Shown here: piece by piece, positions 1-11,607 of the stretch
Layout: each line of letters opens with the position of its first letter
Numbering within the stretch: position 1 is the stretch's first letter
Source of the DNA: Pisolithus tinctorius
Taxonomy: Eukaryota > Basidiomycota > Agaricomycetes > Boletales > Pisolithaceae
Reading direction: 5' to 3'
Length of the DNA stretch: 64,000 nucleotides
NCBI GenBank assembly: GCA_024663395.1
Contig: JANFAH010000053.1
Location: 62,001-126,000, forward strand
Notes under the pieces: model-generated
Database searches by the model: none
Seen by the model: the letters and a program-made list of their open reading frames with translations, nothing else
Told to the model about the DNA's origin: nothing
Translations under genes and position numbers: made by a program

Positions 1-1060
1 AACCCTCCTCCGCCAGACTCCAAAACCGCAGCTAAGAAGGCACGAGAGGCTGAAAGGGAAGCGAAGGAGAAGGAGCTTGCTGATGGTCAACACGCGAACG
101 TCATCAATGGCGTATGGCACTGTTCGAACTGCGGCTGCCCTGAAAACATAGCCATAGGGAGGCGGAAAGGCCCTCTTGGCGATAAATCACAATGCGGTCC
201 CTGCGGTACGTCTTGCAATTCTGTTCGTGCGGTGTTATTCTTACCTGTTACACAGGCAAGTTCTGGCATCGACATAGACGGTTACGCCCTGTCCAGTACA
301 ATCCTGACCCTGAGTATCATCTCAATCTCAGTAATGAGACCGATCAAACGAAGACCAATACCAAGAAACGAGGTCGTGCGCCAAATTCTGCTGCCGTGGC
401 AGAAGGCAACGAAACGCCGAGTCGTCAAAAATCCGAAGCGGAAGCGCCACCACCCGTAACTTCGACTGTACCCCCCTCAGAGGACGACAGACCAGTTTCT
501 CCAGTGACCTCGGCTTCCAGCGGTGACGAGGCCCCTCTTGCGCAACAGTCGTTGAAGATTAACGGTACATCGCAACAACCAGCAACTTCATCACGTCCTG
601 GCACACCAGACTCCCCGCGACCGCCGACCGATACCCAGCTAACGTCTCCTGGGGAGCCCAGGTCTGGTTCAGCAGCACCTCAACCCAATGGGTCGACCGT
701 AAGTATCCTACCACATAGCACAAGCTTCAATTCAAAAGACGTGTGCATAGACCTTACCTCTGTGGCTTACTGTTGCGATGCATGATTTGCAAGCCAAGTA
801 TCCAGATGACAAATTTGAAGCGATCCTGCGCAAGCCTACACCCAAGGCGCTCCCAGAGTGGAGAATCAAGTGTCTTGATTGTCCTGGAAAGGTGGATTGC
901 GCTGCTTTGTATCCGCTTCCTCGTTTTGTTGATCGATCGTTTTCGCATGCAGCTCTACAACCCTGGTCCCGGTGACACACTTTCCAATTATGAAGTGCAT
1001 CTTAGGAATCGACAGCATCGTTCTCGGGTCAACAGTCGTGTCACTAGCTCTTTCGCATAG
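1..1060 (+). CDS. SNF5/SMARCB1-like chromatin remodeller, C-terminal part with GATA zinc finger (5' truncated by window)
   Basis: The predicted exons are <1-205, 256-698, 751-891 and 953-1060, with GT-AG introns of 50, 52 and 61 nt that all keep frame. The first exon ends in a GATA-type finger (WHCSNCGC, then GRRKGPLGDKSQCGPCG), completed across the intron by KFWHRHRR. A long Ser/Pro/Thr-rich linker follows, then a conserved tail containing EWRIKCLDCPGKLYNPGPG and NYEVHLRNRQHR, ending at TAG 1060. A GATA finger plus this tail is, to my recollection, how basidiomycete SNF5-family proteins of SWI/SNF or RSC-type complexes end. The SNF5 domain itself would lie upstream of the window, so the family call is inference. 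The protein would act in the nucleus in nucleosome remodelling. No lesion is visible. A different GATA-finger transcription factor is the main alternative. Confidence 0.7.
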
Positions 1061-1301
1061 CTTTGTGTTGGTTTTGCAATGCTTTCTCTCTTCGTTCCAA
1101 CTCTAGTTATTTACTCTGCATTGGTCTTGTGTCAACGTCATTTTTGTGCCTCTACCTTGTATATGCCTTATTATCCTGTTTATATGTGACACTAGCTTGT
1201 TCGGCTGTCAATCACTGCGTCCGAGCACTTCCGTCTGACGACCCCCTGAGTTGATTCGACTTCTCACCGTCTTGAGCCTGAACTATTACTGCAATCCAAT
1301 C

Positions 1302-3299
1302 ATGGCTGATGTCGTTTGGAGACTCGGAGCCCAGAAACCAAGACCATCTCTGCTAAAAGGTGACGTGTACAGACCAGATATACTACAAATCATCGAGAAG
1401 ACTATCGACGAGCTCAGTCCAGCGCTCCGGGAACTCAGTCAAGACATCCTTGGTATATCGCTTTCGATCGCCACGAGCTACTGATTTGAATCTTTCATAC
1501 GTCCCTCCTTTTCGCCAGATCACCCCGAACTGAAGTTCGAAGAAAGGTAATGGATTTCGTGTATTGATCATGAGTAATCTGACACTGCTCTGAGGTCAGA
1601 CACGCTCATGATGTGTACACCGCGTTTGTGGAGAAACAAGGCTTCGTGGTTCAAAGACATTACTTGCTAGAAACGGCTTGGGTCGCGACCTATTCACGTG
1701 GTCAAGGCGGCCCCGTCCTCGGTGTAAACTCTGAAATGGACGCTCTCCCTGGGATCGGACATGCATGTGGACACAATCTCATTGGCATCGCAGGGGTGGC
1801 CATCGCTTGCGCTGCGAAAGCCGCGATGGAGAAACTGGGCATTGACGGGAAAGTGATTTTGTTGGGGACGCCTGGTGAGCCTGTGAGTTTCGCGGTCATT
1901 GATCGGACCACCGATGCTATGCAGGGGAGGAGGGAGGATATGGTAAAGTCAAGCTATGGGAGAAGGGGGCATATAAAGAAATGGATGTCTGTCTCATGTA
2001 AGTCAAGTATCCCGCGACTCGTGAGGTTGTAAGTATCATCATACTGTGTACGTCAGGTGTCATCCCGCTCCAGGTCCTCCACACTCTGTCAGCTTGAGTA
2101 GCTGCTTAGCGGTAGTCCGTCTGCAGGTCGATTTCGTTGGCCATACGTAAGATTTCCCGTTAAACCGCCCTGTACTGTCTGTCGTTCATGCCACTGATTG
2201 GGACAGTGCACACGCAGGCTTGAGCCCCTGGGAAGGTCAAAACGCGCTGGATGCTGCCGTCCTTGCCTATACCAGCATCGGTCTTCTCCGCCAGCAGACG
2301 AAGCCAACACATCGGATTCATGGCATTTTCCAAGGGAAAGATTGGGCACCGAATAGTCAGCGTTTCGTCTCATATCTGCCAACGGCTTTTCGTAACACGC
2401 GCGGTTTCTAGTCATCCCTGATAACTCTACGATGTAGTACGTACTCCGCAAGTCCAGCAACCGTTCATCCTGATCTATGTACGTCGGCCAAAAGTTGGTA
2501 TGTACGCGCACCAACGACAAAGGAAGCTCTCGAGACTGCAGAGCGAGTCAAAGCTTGCTTTCGGTGTGTACAAATTACTCCTCGCTAGTCGATTGTCGCC
2601 CATAACACCAAGTTTCCAGAGCCGCAGCCGTGGCTACCGGATGCAAAGTGACAATTGCTAAAGGATCTGTTGGAAACGAGCTGGTCCAAAATCCGGTCCT
2701 CGGCATGTTGAATTATCCCATATACTGTGCAGTGGACTCAATGCGAGCATTATTCTAGGCGCGGAACTCGCAGATGTCGTTTGCAAAAACTACGGGGCGG
2801 TCGATTATGAGTGGGGTATTTCGAGCGCATCAACAGATTTTGTCAGTGATTTTCATCCCTATCAACCTGCCTGACTGATGCCATGTTCGGTAGGGTAATA
2901 TCTCCTATCGCACGTAGCATTTGTTCAACTTTTATGATGTTGCATTGACACTTGTCCCAGTAATGCCTGGACTTCACCCGGGGTTCTGTTCGTCTACTTT
3001 TCTTCGCCTCCAAGCAACACTTATTTACTATACCGTGTGTATGATCACAGCTATACCAACCGTACCAAATGGAGGGAATCATACGCCCGCATTTACCGAA
3101 GCTGCAGGGACGATCGAAGCTCACGAGGCATGTCTTGACATATCCAAGGCGCTAGCTGCCGTTGGTATGCGCGTGTTAACAGACAGTACGTTCCTGTCGA
3201 ATGTAAGTCTGACTCGCTAACTGGACGTGCTTATGAAGTGCTCACACTACGTAGGTCAAATCGGCGTTTGAGACAGCCAAAATGGCTAGAGGTGATTAA
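1302..3299 (+). CDS. M20-family amidohydrolase/peptidase (PM20D2/ACY1L2-like)
   Basis: Fourteen predicted exons run 1302-1452, 1519-1546, 1600-1874, 1925-1997, 2057-2146, 2207-2355, 2412-2433, 2495-2563, 2620-2702, 2759-2841, 2894-2909, 2961-2987, 3051-3202 and 3255-3299. The start MADVVWRLG leads into an acidic helix, then HPELKFEER. The metal-site and dimer segments of the M20D family are present in order: SEMDALPGIGHACGHN, LLGTPGEEGG, CHPAPGPPHS, TAHAGLSPWEGQNALD, WYVRAPTTKEAL, SASTDFGNISY and GGNHTPAFTEAAGT. PM20D2-type enzymes are cytosolic dipeptidases or aminoacylases; the substrate here is unknown. Two introns (donors at 2703 and 2910) must start with GC rather than GT for the frame to hold; with GT only, the gene would be broken. 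No other lesion was seen. Confidence 0.8.
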
Positions 3300-5071
3300 A
3301 CAGGGAGAACGATTGTGCAAGAATGGGAAGAAACGACACGCAGCGCATGTGTGTATTACTGACCCGATTTGGGGTTGTACCTGAATGGAAATTTTGCATA
3401 CATCGCACATACCAGACGACTCCAAGTCCACGGCGAAAATGACGTTCCTTCTCGCCGGTTTGTGAGCACGCATGAGTGAGCCTGCTGGCACCCCCTATGC
3501 CAACTACTCAGCATCATACAATACATGTCAACTTTTTGCGTTCCAAAGCCTTCGACCGTGAATATTGTCCACGTCTCGCGTAAGGAGGTCGATTGACTTG
3601 CACCACCTTCGCATCTTACCGTTGATCTCGCCAGGAGTGGGCTTAAACACCACTGAATTGCAGGGATCCCGAAGGCTCCTTGTGGAAGGATAGTAGAACA
3701 AATGGCTGCGGGTCATTTATGGGCAACCTGAGTAGAGATCGGTCACCCAATTGTCTCACACATCACGGAGCGACACTGCATTAACGGGTGAACAACGAGC
3801 TTGCTGGAGCCAGACATATTGCACCACAAGCAGGACAAGTCATGGTTCGCAGTTGCCGAAACCACGAGGAGGGGGAAAGGAAGGCGTCCGCATTGTACGC
3901 AAGAAACTGGCTCGCTCGTCGAGCTGATTAGCTGGGAGGCCGTCAGAGAAGTCAGTATTACAAGCCGATTGGATCGAGAGATCTCTCGCGAGCGCCATTT
4001 TCCATGAAGTATGACGACTCACGCTTTCTCACGAGTTGTCCGTGTTGCGGAAGTCTTCTTTTGAAGACGTCGATACCATCATAGCTCGGAGGAACACCTT
4101 CACAGATGATAGGGAGGAAGATGACTGTTACTGGGACGCATGTAAAGGTTACGAGTACTCGTCGGAGATTTAAGTGAAAGCGCGGAGGATGGTACTACAT
4201 GTGTGACGGGTACGATAAGGACAATGGTGACCGAGATGATAGTATAAGGTATCCAGACAGAAGAGCTTCCTGAAGAGTGCTCCGAAACCCTCCCGAAAGC
4301 CATTCCATTCCATGATGCCGCGCAAATATTAACAGGTTCGAAGCTTTCATGGATAGCAATACCTGCAAAGCCCTGGTTGTTAGACTACTTTGGGATGTAC
4401 GTGGAATGCAAGTGGAAATAGAAGGAGAAGTTATAGGAACTGTCATCCACATGAGTATCCGTAATACAGGTGACGCAGTGAGCTGCCAGTTGCTTTGGTG
4501 ATTACAAAGAGGATCCCCCATCATTCATGGATGCTTGAAGGTCTTGCAGAACAACTTTCAACATGCTTACAAGTGCAAATACGTTTACACCAAAGTGGCG
4601 TCTCTACACATCCAAGCTGGCTGATGAGTCGCCGATCCTCCATGTAGGTTCTAGTGTATCTGCATTCAAGACAAAGCTATTGATAAGCCCAAACCTGTTG
4701 TGGGCATGAAGAGTACAAATGATGTAACAAACAGCCTCGACATCTAAATGATGAGTATGTCTGGGCAAATAAGTGGAACGGTGTACGGTGTAAACTGATT
4801 GGCAGGGTCTGTGTGACTATGTCTCAATATGGGCCATTTGATCATGTGACGGCTGCAACCTGCGCAGCTCATCTATGATCGATTGATCGACAGCTTGCCA
4901 CCCAAATTCCAGGTGTCCAGATTTCTTTTGAAGTAAGTCTACTCCAAGTCCACTCAGTTTGACATTCAATCCGAAAGCTTCTTGGACCTCTTGTTCATTG
5001 CACATTGGGGAACCAAGTAAGCTTGGGGTGCCATTAATAGTGACTACAGGCTGTCACCCCCCTAGTTCAAG
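3300..5071. other. Intergenic/decayed DNA, no recognised gene
   Basis: Short open frames occur on both strands. One minus-strand stretch (about 4460-4130) reads like a decayed coding sequence with a hydrophobic helix (VWIPYTIISVTIVLIVPV) downstream of an in-frame stop, but I cannot name a family. Confidence 0.35.
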
Positions 5072-6570
5072 ATGATGAACACAAGATCAGTGATCCCTTC
5101 TCCACTGGCCCATGCAGATGTGAAGAAGCATCCATATGTTGTGCAGCGTCTCGATGGCACTGGGATAGAGCTGTTAACTCTCATATCTTCTATTAGACAA
5201 ACCATTTCAGCTCGTGACTTTCTTGCATATAGTGGACACTCTACAAGCAAGATCAATGTGTTGTGCGATGATCCAATTTTTGCTCCTTTCTTGTGAGACA
5301 TCGGCTAAATAATTTGCTGTGCATTAGAAGAGTTCATCTTACATCACTTGCAGGGATGGCATTCATAACGTATTCACCTCACCAAACGTCGAACAACAAC
5401 TTCACGAGGTCATCAATGGCATTTATGGAACGACCTCTTGAATCTGACTCAACTCCATATCTTCCTCGATGTTCATAACTGGCCCTCTCACCTTGTTTTA
5501 CTTCCTAGCCCTTTGCCATCGACTTCTGTTGCTCCTTGTCTTCTGCTGTTTCTCCACATCTGGGTGTACTATGATAACCGGCCAGTCATGCGCAGATTCT
5601 GGGGGCTACTGGCATACCTTGTTGTCACATTTCAACTTGGTCCCTCTCACCGAACATGTTCGTGCACCTTCAGCCTCTGCCTCTATTTGCATCACCATAT
5701 CAAGCTCAGACTTGCTGTGGTTCTGTTACAACATGCCAGCACTAAGGATGTCCTCGTTGCTGAAGGCATGTTGTCTGACGTCTTTGAGTTTCGTTGCTGA
5801 AGAATAATTTGTGTCTAGTGTTGCCCAGGATTACTCTCGTCCCTCAATGGGTTCAGTTCGCCTCGACTCCCTCTCCTTGAGAGCAGTTGTCCATGCAACT
5901 AGCTGAAGATGCCATTCATGCTTTGGTAGCCTGGGAAGCCTCTGGGGGCGTGATGAAGATAGACGAGGTAATCCACTCTGTTGCAGAGATTCTCGAGGAG
6001 CCTGAGTTTTCCCTATTTTCCTTCAGCGATCGAATTTCCGCTCATACGACATGCCATTGCATCTAACACTCACATACCGCATCACAGTCGTTCACCTTTA
6101 CCTTGAGGTTCAATCCCAATGCCTTTGATGCATAAGATACGCAGTATATGCTCAACCACCTCATTCTCCAATCTGGGCAGCTCCTCGTTAACCCTTCTTT
6201 GTCTGGTGCAGAAATCAATATGATGACCGTGAAGGAGCATGTGTTCATGCAGGAACTCCCCTCTGTCATCAAAGTTTTAGCAGAACCAGAGAACCCCGCA
6301 CGCTACTCTTACGTTTACGATCGCCCAGCACGTCGCGTCATTACTCATCTGGACGGCATCGCCCTTGAATGCGATGGATGAGTGGTATATACCTATGTTT
6401 CCAATCAATTCACGCGATACTTGAAAGATGTTTTATCTGTTCGTACCAGTGACATTGTACCCCTTTTTCTGACACAGTCTCCAATGGCCATCGTTGTTCT
6501 CTATGCGATTCTAAAGGTTGGCGCAGCATAGCTTGTTGTTGACATTGACATGCCTACTCATTAAGTTGAG
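5072..6570 (+). pseudogene. NRPS-like adenylation-domain gene remnant, copy 1
   Basis: Near 6300-6560 the plus strand reads NPARYSYVYDRPARR, then DGIALECDG and VVYTYVSNQFTRYLKDVLSV, then SDIVPLFLTQSPMAIVV and ILKVGAA followed by a stop and LVVDIDMP. This is the beginning of an ANL/NRPS adenylation domain (compare the usual PDRIALE, LTYAELD, SNQLARYL, GDIVPL, ILKAGAAYVPLD order). The stop at the usual tyrosine of AAYV and breaks upstream show it is dead. An upstream part (5072-5296; FLAYSGHSTSKINVL, DDPIFAP) and a part at 5950-6130 match the inverted copy at 9430-10020. In that copy they are adjacent, so about 660 bp at 5290-5950 is an insertion here or a deletion there. The catalytic half of the adenylation domain is absent. 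Confidence 0.6.
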
Positions 6571-6796
6571 TCTACATGCTGAGTTGTAAGGTCTGGCTCA
6601 CAAGATGAGTTCAACATGTGACTGTTGAACGCCAAAACAGGAACAGGCGATGCATGAGAGGTTGCAGTTGGTTGTCAATCCCTGCTTCCCCTGCCAGCAT
6701 ACATCAAGGCCTGTGTATCTAGTTCTCTGTTCAGGTTCGTGGGCTATTCAACCCCTTGTGGTGATACTGACACTAAAGGCAGACCTGAAAGCAAGA

Positions 6797-8155
6797 ATGG
6801 AGAACCAAACGCGACTTTCAGAGTACTTGAGAGTTCTGCAACACTTGGGCTACTCCCACCCCTCCACACGAAGTAATAGTGCTCATAGAGATCGCAAGAC
6901 AGACGAAGAGATCCGAATTCTTGACACCCTAGCTGTGGCCCTGACAAGCGGCACCAGGGGAGAAGTCATCGCCACTTCGTTCAACAAAAGAGAGCCTGTC
7001 ACGCTTCTTCTAGCAAAGAACACGCCCTGTGATGCTACTGACCGTGAGGCGGTCCAGGAACTGGTCAAAAGGATAACATCTCCACAAACACAAAACTTTG
7101 AAAACGTCCTCCCTTTCCTATTCGTTCACTGCAAAGTGAATATGATGAATCGGATTTCCAAGCTACTGAAGGCTTTAAAGGAATTCCGCTCAGATCTGCA
7201 GACAATTTTAGGCATCCACGGTCCGTTCAGCTCCCTTGCTGAAGAGTTTCCTGGCTCCGAGGAATACCGTGCATGGAAATATGGTCAACGAGTACCTTCA
7301 TTTTCAGAGATGCTTCATGATCTGTTGGAAGACATCCAGGAAACCGCTCGAACTCTCAACATTGAGAATCCTGGTCAGCCTTCGGTGGATCTTTTTGTGA
7401 TCCTTTCAGCCACCCTATCCATGCTCCAGAGTTCTCGGCTTCTGCGTCTGAGATCCACCACTGAGCCTTCAGTGGAACTACTCCACGATCGTATCAACTA
7501 TGTTTGCCAGTACTCTCAAGGAGTGGACAGTTTAATCGTCTATGCCAAACATTATTTCCCAAACGGCATCCCATGTCTTTGGCTAGAGGCTCCTGCTGAC
7601 AGCGCAGAGACTATATTTAAACTCAAGAGCGGTTACAAGATCATCATCGAACGCGCATTCCATCGTACCCTTTTCCCAGACAATGTCCAAGAACTACTCC
7701 ACCGACAATTCCCATACAAGCACAAATGGAAAAAGAGTGTTGTCATCAAGACACGTGTTCATGCAGAGATTCAGTTGGTACTCTATCTCAGCAAAGCCTA
7801 CTTTCCTCTGGACCCTCAGCGTCCACATCCTATTGGCACCAGCAAGAGGAGTTGTATGTGCTGTGCATTGTGGATTAGAGAATACAACGAGCAGTTCTCT
7901 ACGTATTGGATGACAAGTGGCTCCCATGGTAAAGCCTACCCAGCTTGGGCTTTGCCTGGTGTGGATTCTGTTGACAAACGTGTCAGGGAGGAGGTGGAGA
8001 ACCAAGTAATTGCTGCTGCTAAAAGTATCCATCTCTTCCCGCAGAGTCCAAGATCAGACGAGTTTCGGTCACGGAACACTGGGATGGCAGTGGAACCTGC
8101 TAGCATAGGGCAGTTGATAGAAAAGATTGTGAGGTGGAGAAGTGGATCATCCTAG
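6797..8155 (+). CDS. Predicted nucleic-acid/nucleotide deaminase, OTT_1508-like fungal family (paralogue A)
   Basis: This is a single-exon frame of 452 residues starting at MENQTRLSEYL. The same frame is open back to 6650, but the ATG at 6797 aligns with the start region of the paralogue at 11608. The N-terminal half is helical and of unknown role. The C-terminal part has the deaminase zinc site: KTRVHAEIQ (His322, Glu324), then about 30 residues later PIGTSKRSCMCCALW (Cys353-x2-Cys356). HxE followed by PCxxC-like cysteines is the signature of the cytidine-deaminase superfamily, and this S-K-R/C-x2-C form fits the OTT_1508-like group known from bacteria and expanded in fungi. The substrate is unknown. 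No transmembrane segment or signal peptide is visible. It lies just downstream of the NRPS-like remnant and is clearly homologous along its length to 11608-13110. Confidence 0.8.
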   Translation: MENQTRLSEYLRVLQHLGYSHPSTRSNSAHRDRKTDEEIRILDTLAVALTSGTRGEVIATSFNKREPVTLLLAKNTPCDATDREAVQELVKRITSPQTQNFENVLPFLFVHCKVNMMNRISKLLKALKEFRSDLQTILGIHGPFSSLAEEFPGSEEYRAWKYGQRVPSFSEMLHDLLEDIQETARTLNIENPGQPSVDLFVILSATLSMLQSSRLLRLRSTTEPSVELLHDRINYVCQYSQGVDSLIVYAKHYFPNGIPCLWLEAPADSAETIFKLKSGYKIIIERAFHRTLFPDNVQELLHRQFPYKHKWKKSVVIKTRVHAEIQLVLYLSKAYFPLDPQRPHPIGTSKRSCMCCALWIREYNEQFSTYWMTSGSHGKAYPAWALPGVDSVDKRVREEVENQVIAAAKSIHLFPQSPRSDEFRSRNTGMAVEPASIGQLIEKIVRWRSGSS

Positions 8156-8423
8156 GTAACACTGATTCACTTGGGCCACCGTCTGTTTGATCTTATCAGG
8201 AGCTGACATGTGGCCATCATACGCCCAAAAGCAGGTGCAGCCTCAATACTCCAGTGCACCATATTCCAATGCCATGTCATGCATTTTTTGGGGGGATTGG
8301 TCAATCCACTTGTAATACTTAAGTACGCTAGAGTAATTTTCAGGTTTCCTATGGGAAAGAGGTTGGGCTGTCATGTACTGTCTAATTGACACCATTTCTT
8401 CATCATGGCATTTATTGAAACAA

Positions 8424-9090
8424 TACTTAGCACGAAAAATTTGCAGGTGTTGATACCGTGGGAACTTCCTTGAAAGGAAATGCCGCCGTCAGGCGGGGGG
8501 GCGGGGAAGGGTGTCGAGCATTTGGGTGGGCCCTGCCAGGTATCACACTGTCATGACTCGGGCGGGATGGCTTGGGAGGGTGCCGAGGAACTCTGTTCAT
8601 GTCCTACACATGTTTATCTATGCTCTTAGCTAACGAAAAGTGGGAAATTTGCATCGGGAACAGGTTGTAAAGTGCAAAATTCATTGTAAAGTGTGCTAAG
8701 TCACTTAGCACCGGGAAATTTTCAGCCAGATAAGCAAATTTTCCCAGGCGGGAGGGCGGCCCGTGCCAATTTTTTTGCAAGCGCAAGTGCCACACGCGAG
8801 GCGTGATCACGTGACCGCTTCCCGCGCCCAAACACCACTCATCTAGCAAATTTGGGCGGGTCTCTTCGCAGAATACATGGCCAACATAGAGTGGCTTTCA
8901 GTAGCATTGAATTGAGTACAGATGTACAGGCAAGGGTTGTGCACAGCCCGCAAATCTCCCGACCCTCACTTTCTCACATGCACGCCTTCCGCTTAGTCAG
9001 CGAATTTGCAGTGGTGGCCGCCGGTGACTGGTTCCCATGGCTCGGGTCCAGGTGCACACGCGAATTCACTGACTTGGTGCCCCAGGCATG
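8424..9090. mobile_element. MITE-like repeat cluster with nested insertion
   Basis: The left edge TACTTAGCACGA...AATTTGCAGGTG, and about 60 bp after it, match one end of the MITE at 15356-15531 read in reverse. The block near 8945-9030 (CCGACCCTCACTTTCTC, CGCCTTCCGC) matches the rest of that MITE in the same orientation. Between them lie about 450 bp absent from the 15.4-kb copy. This insert contains a perfect palindrome GTGCTAAGTCACTTAGCAC near 8694-8712, and two more end-like sequences facing away from it. It therefore looks like several related elements nested in one another. The short ORFs here are not convincing genes. Confidence 0.6.
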
Positions 9091-9429
9091 ATGTGAGTAC
9101 AACCATTGAATACATCGCCCGTGATGTACTCCCCATTGGACGCAACAGAACGAGCGAACACCTCTGCGCAATCCCAGATTCCAACCATGACAGGGGGTGC
9201 GTTGCTGCGTTCCCCCCTTCAACCAATCCAATTAAATCGCACTCGCCTGACGACCACAGGACGATCTCGCACATGGACGGCGATGATCTCTCACACAGAC
9301 AACAGGAATTGGTGAGCGCATGCACTCGAGGACTATCTTCCATCTACCTACATACAAACTAACCTCAGTTTCCACCCTTGGACAGCTTCTCCGCCGTCGA
9401 CTTTCACACCCCAACATAGGTTCAGGGTT

Positions 9430-10020
9430 GTTTGCGCTCGCCCTTGGAGGACGTGCCTCCCTCATGGTCTCGTAGCTGCGAACACCTACCCTCGTGCTTG
9501 AGCGAGATCCCTGTGATGCGGTCGTCCTCCCGTGATACAGATAAAGCATCTTCCAAGTATCGCGCGAATTGGTTGGAAGCGGCGTCGAGTCCGGCATAGG
9601 TATATACTACTCTTCCATTGCACTCAAGGGCGATGTTGTCTGGGTGAGTAAGAGTGCGGCGTGCCAGAAGATTGTAAACGTAAGGGTAATGTGCAGGGTT
9701 CTCCGTCCGCTAAACTGTTGATTTTGACAATAGAGGGCGATTGAACCTCAAAGTAAAGGTGAACGACCATGATGCGGTATGCGACAGTGTTAGATGCAGC
9801 GACGCGTCTTATGAGCGGAACTACGATTGCTGAGCTAAGGAAAGTAGCGAAAACGCAGGCTCCTCGAGAATCTCTGCAACAAAGTGGATGGCCTCGTCTA
9901 TCTCTGTCATGTTCTTGGCGAGAGAAGGACAAGACTTGGATCGTCGCGCAGCACGTTGCTCTTGCTCGTAGAGTGTCCGCTATATGCAAGAAAGTTATGG
10001 GCAGCAATGATTTGTTGAAT
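9430..10020 (-). pseudogene. NRPS-like adenylation-domain gene remnant, copy 2 (inverted)
   Basis: The minus strand carries the same sequence family as 5072-6570: FLAYSGHSTSKSNVL, DDPSLV, then EILEEPAFSLLSL, NPAHYPYVYN, PDNIALECNGRVVYTYAGLD and ASNQFARYLEDALSVS. The last two segments are an undamaged version of the adenylation-domain entry motif, better preserved than in copy 1. Stops and frame changes break the rest, and the sequence stops matching soon after the SNQFARYL segment. Relative to copy 1 it lacks about 660 bp between the FLAYSGHS part and the EILEEP part. Confidence 0.6.
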
Positions 10021-10029
10021 AGAAGATAG

Positions 10030-11607
10030 GAGAGTGACTCACTGATAGCTCAATCTTAAATTCGCAAACAGCTGTAGCATGTAGTAACCACAGCTCAAAT
10101 GAAACGGACAAACACCTTTTGCGTTTGCTTGGAGGCAAGAAGAGAAGATTGACAGGTTTCAGGTGATCACACCGCATATACAGTGGGAACTGAGGACGGT
10201 AAGCTAGATCTGCTTACGACGGCACTACGTTTCGACACCGAGCGGAGGCATCTCGAGGTGAGAAGAGTCCTTCAACAAGGAGGCAGTCAGATGGTTTCGA
10301 TCGTTGATCACAACGACCGAAGTTTGCGTTGTCGTTTCATGTTGTTTTACTTACAGCTACATTGTTCTAGGAGATACGAGGGACTTACGACATGTGGCAG
10401 CGACTCCGAGTGACAACGAAGCGAGTATAAAACGTGAAACGTGGTCCTGTGCACTTAAATCCTGCATAAAAATCTGCCATGTCAGTTATGAAGCCAGCCC
10501 AACCAATTCCTAGGTCCAGAGACTCCTTACAGAGCCTGTAGTCATATTCACTGTATGGCTACTAACAAGTTCACTTGATCCATTCTTTGTCATTAAAACA
10601 CCTATGTCTCGTTTGTGCTTCTATTGACGGTTCCCCACTTCGAAACGGGCGGTTAACATGTTCCTAAAAAGGAAAAATGTAGGTTACTGAGGTTTTCTTT
10701 CAAGTTACTTAGCTGTTTTCCAAATTATCCATTCGATTCTGCAAAACTCAAGACATGACAAAGGGTATGGTTTCTTCTCCAAATGAACACGGTCCCTCAT
10801 GGTGGGCTTCAGATGTAAAGTTTGATGTGAAACAACCTAGTGGAAAAGCCAAAAAGTTGCCCTAATCAACAGTTAGTGAGGTCTGACGTGTTGATGTGCT
10901 TGGTCTTCAACCCAAGAAGGGCTTTGTATCCAGAGAAGGGTGGAGAAAGGGTGAAAATGAGTGAAATAAACCCAATACTTAGCTAGCTGGCCAGTGCTTC
11001 TGGCTCCTTATCACTCTAGGTACTCCCTATAGTCTGCTCGACCTGCCCATTCAAGGTCCTGAAAATTTGAGAATACTCACTATAGCGCTGAATCTGATGC
11101 TGTGGTGCATTACTTGCACTGTACTTTGATTGTACTTACTAATCAATGCATCTCTTGTATACTATTGTTTATACCTTGACTCACCAATAGACATTCTAGT
11201 ACTGGTACACAGGAGGCACGTCCAGTAGTGTCTTTGTGCGAGTGGCTATGCTGCCGCGCCCCTCGTTTTCAGTTTTCACCCACCCACTGCTCCACTGAAT
11301 TCTCCAGGTACGCATAACCCTTCCGAGTTTAGCCTCGCTCGACTCGCAACCGCTGCCGTGTTGGGACGGTGGTTCCCAGAGACAGGTATTAATCATCGCG
11401 AGGCGTCCCACCCACCCCCACAGCTAACGCTCGTCTCGTAGATCACCACCTCATCACAGCCAGAAGGCGCTTCAAGCCTTCGCCCATTCCCCGCTTAAAC
11501 GCTACATACTACGATTAGCACCCTTTTCTCCCATTCGAGCATTCACAGCTGCGATACGCAAAGATTCAATCCTATCCAGTCCCGTTCTGTGCCATCCTAT
11601 CAACAGC
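10030..11607. other. Intergenic region upstream of deaminase B
   Basis: No convincing gene was found. A minus-strand stretch near 10190-10330 reads LTASLLKDSSHLEMPPLGVE and may be a further scrap of decayed coding sequence. From about 11400 to 11607 the sequence is pyrimidine-rich (CCCACCC, CCTTTTCTCCC), as expected for a fungal promoter and 5' leader of the gene starting at 11608. Confidence 0.3.

Noticed and set aside
3528..3716. 62-codon minus-strand frame with HGRRLWNAKS ending
   Set aside because: No recognisable family and no neighbouring exons to support it.
8993..9362. Overlapping 116- to 118-codon frames on both strands
   Set aside because: They cover MITE-derived sequence; no splice or domain support.
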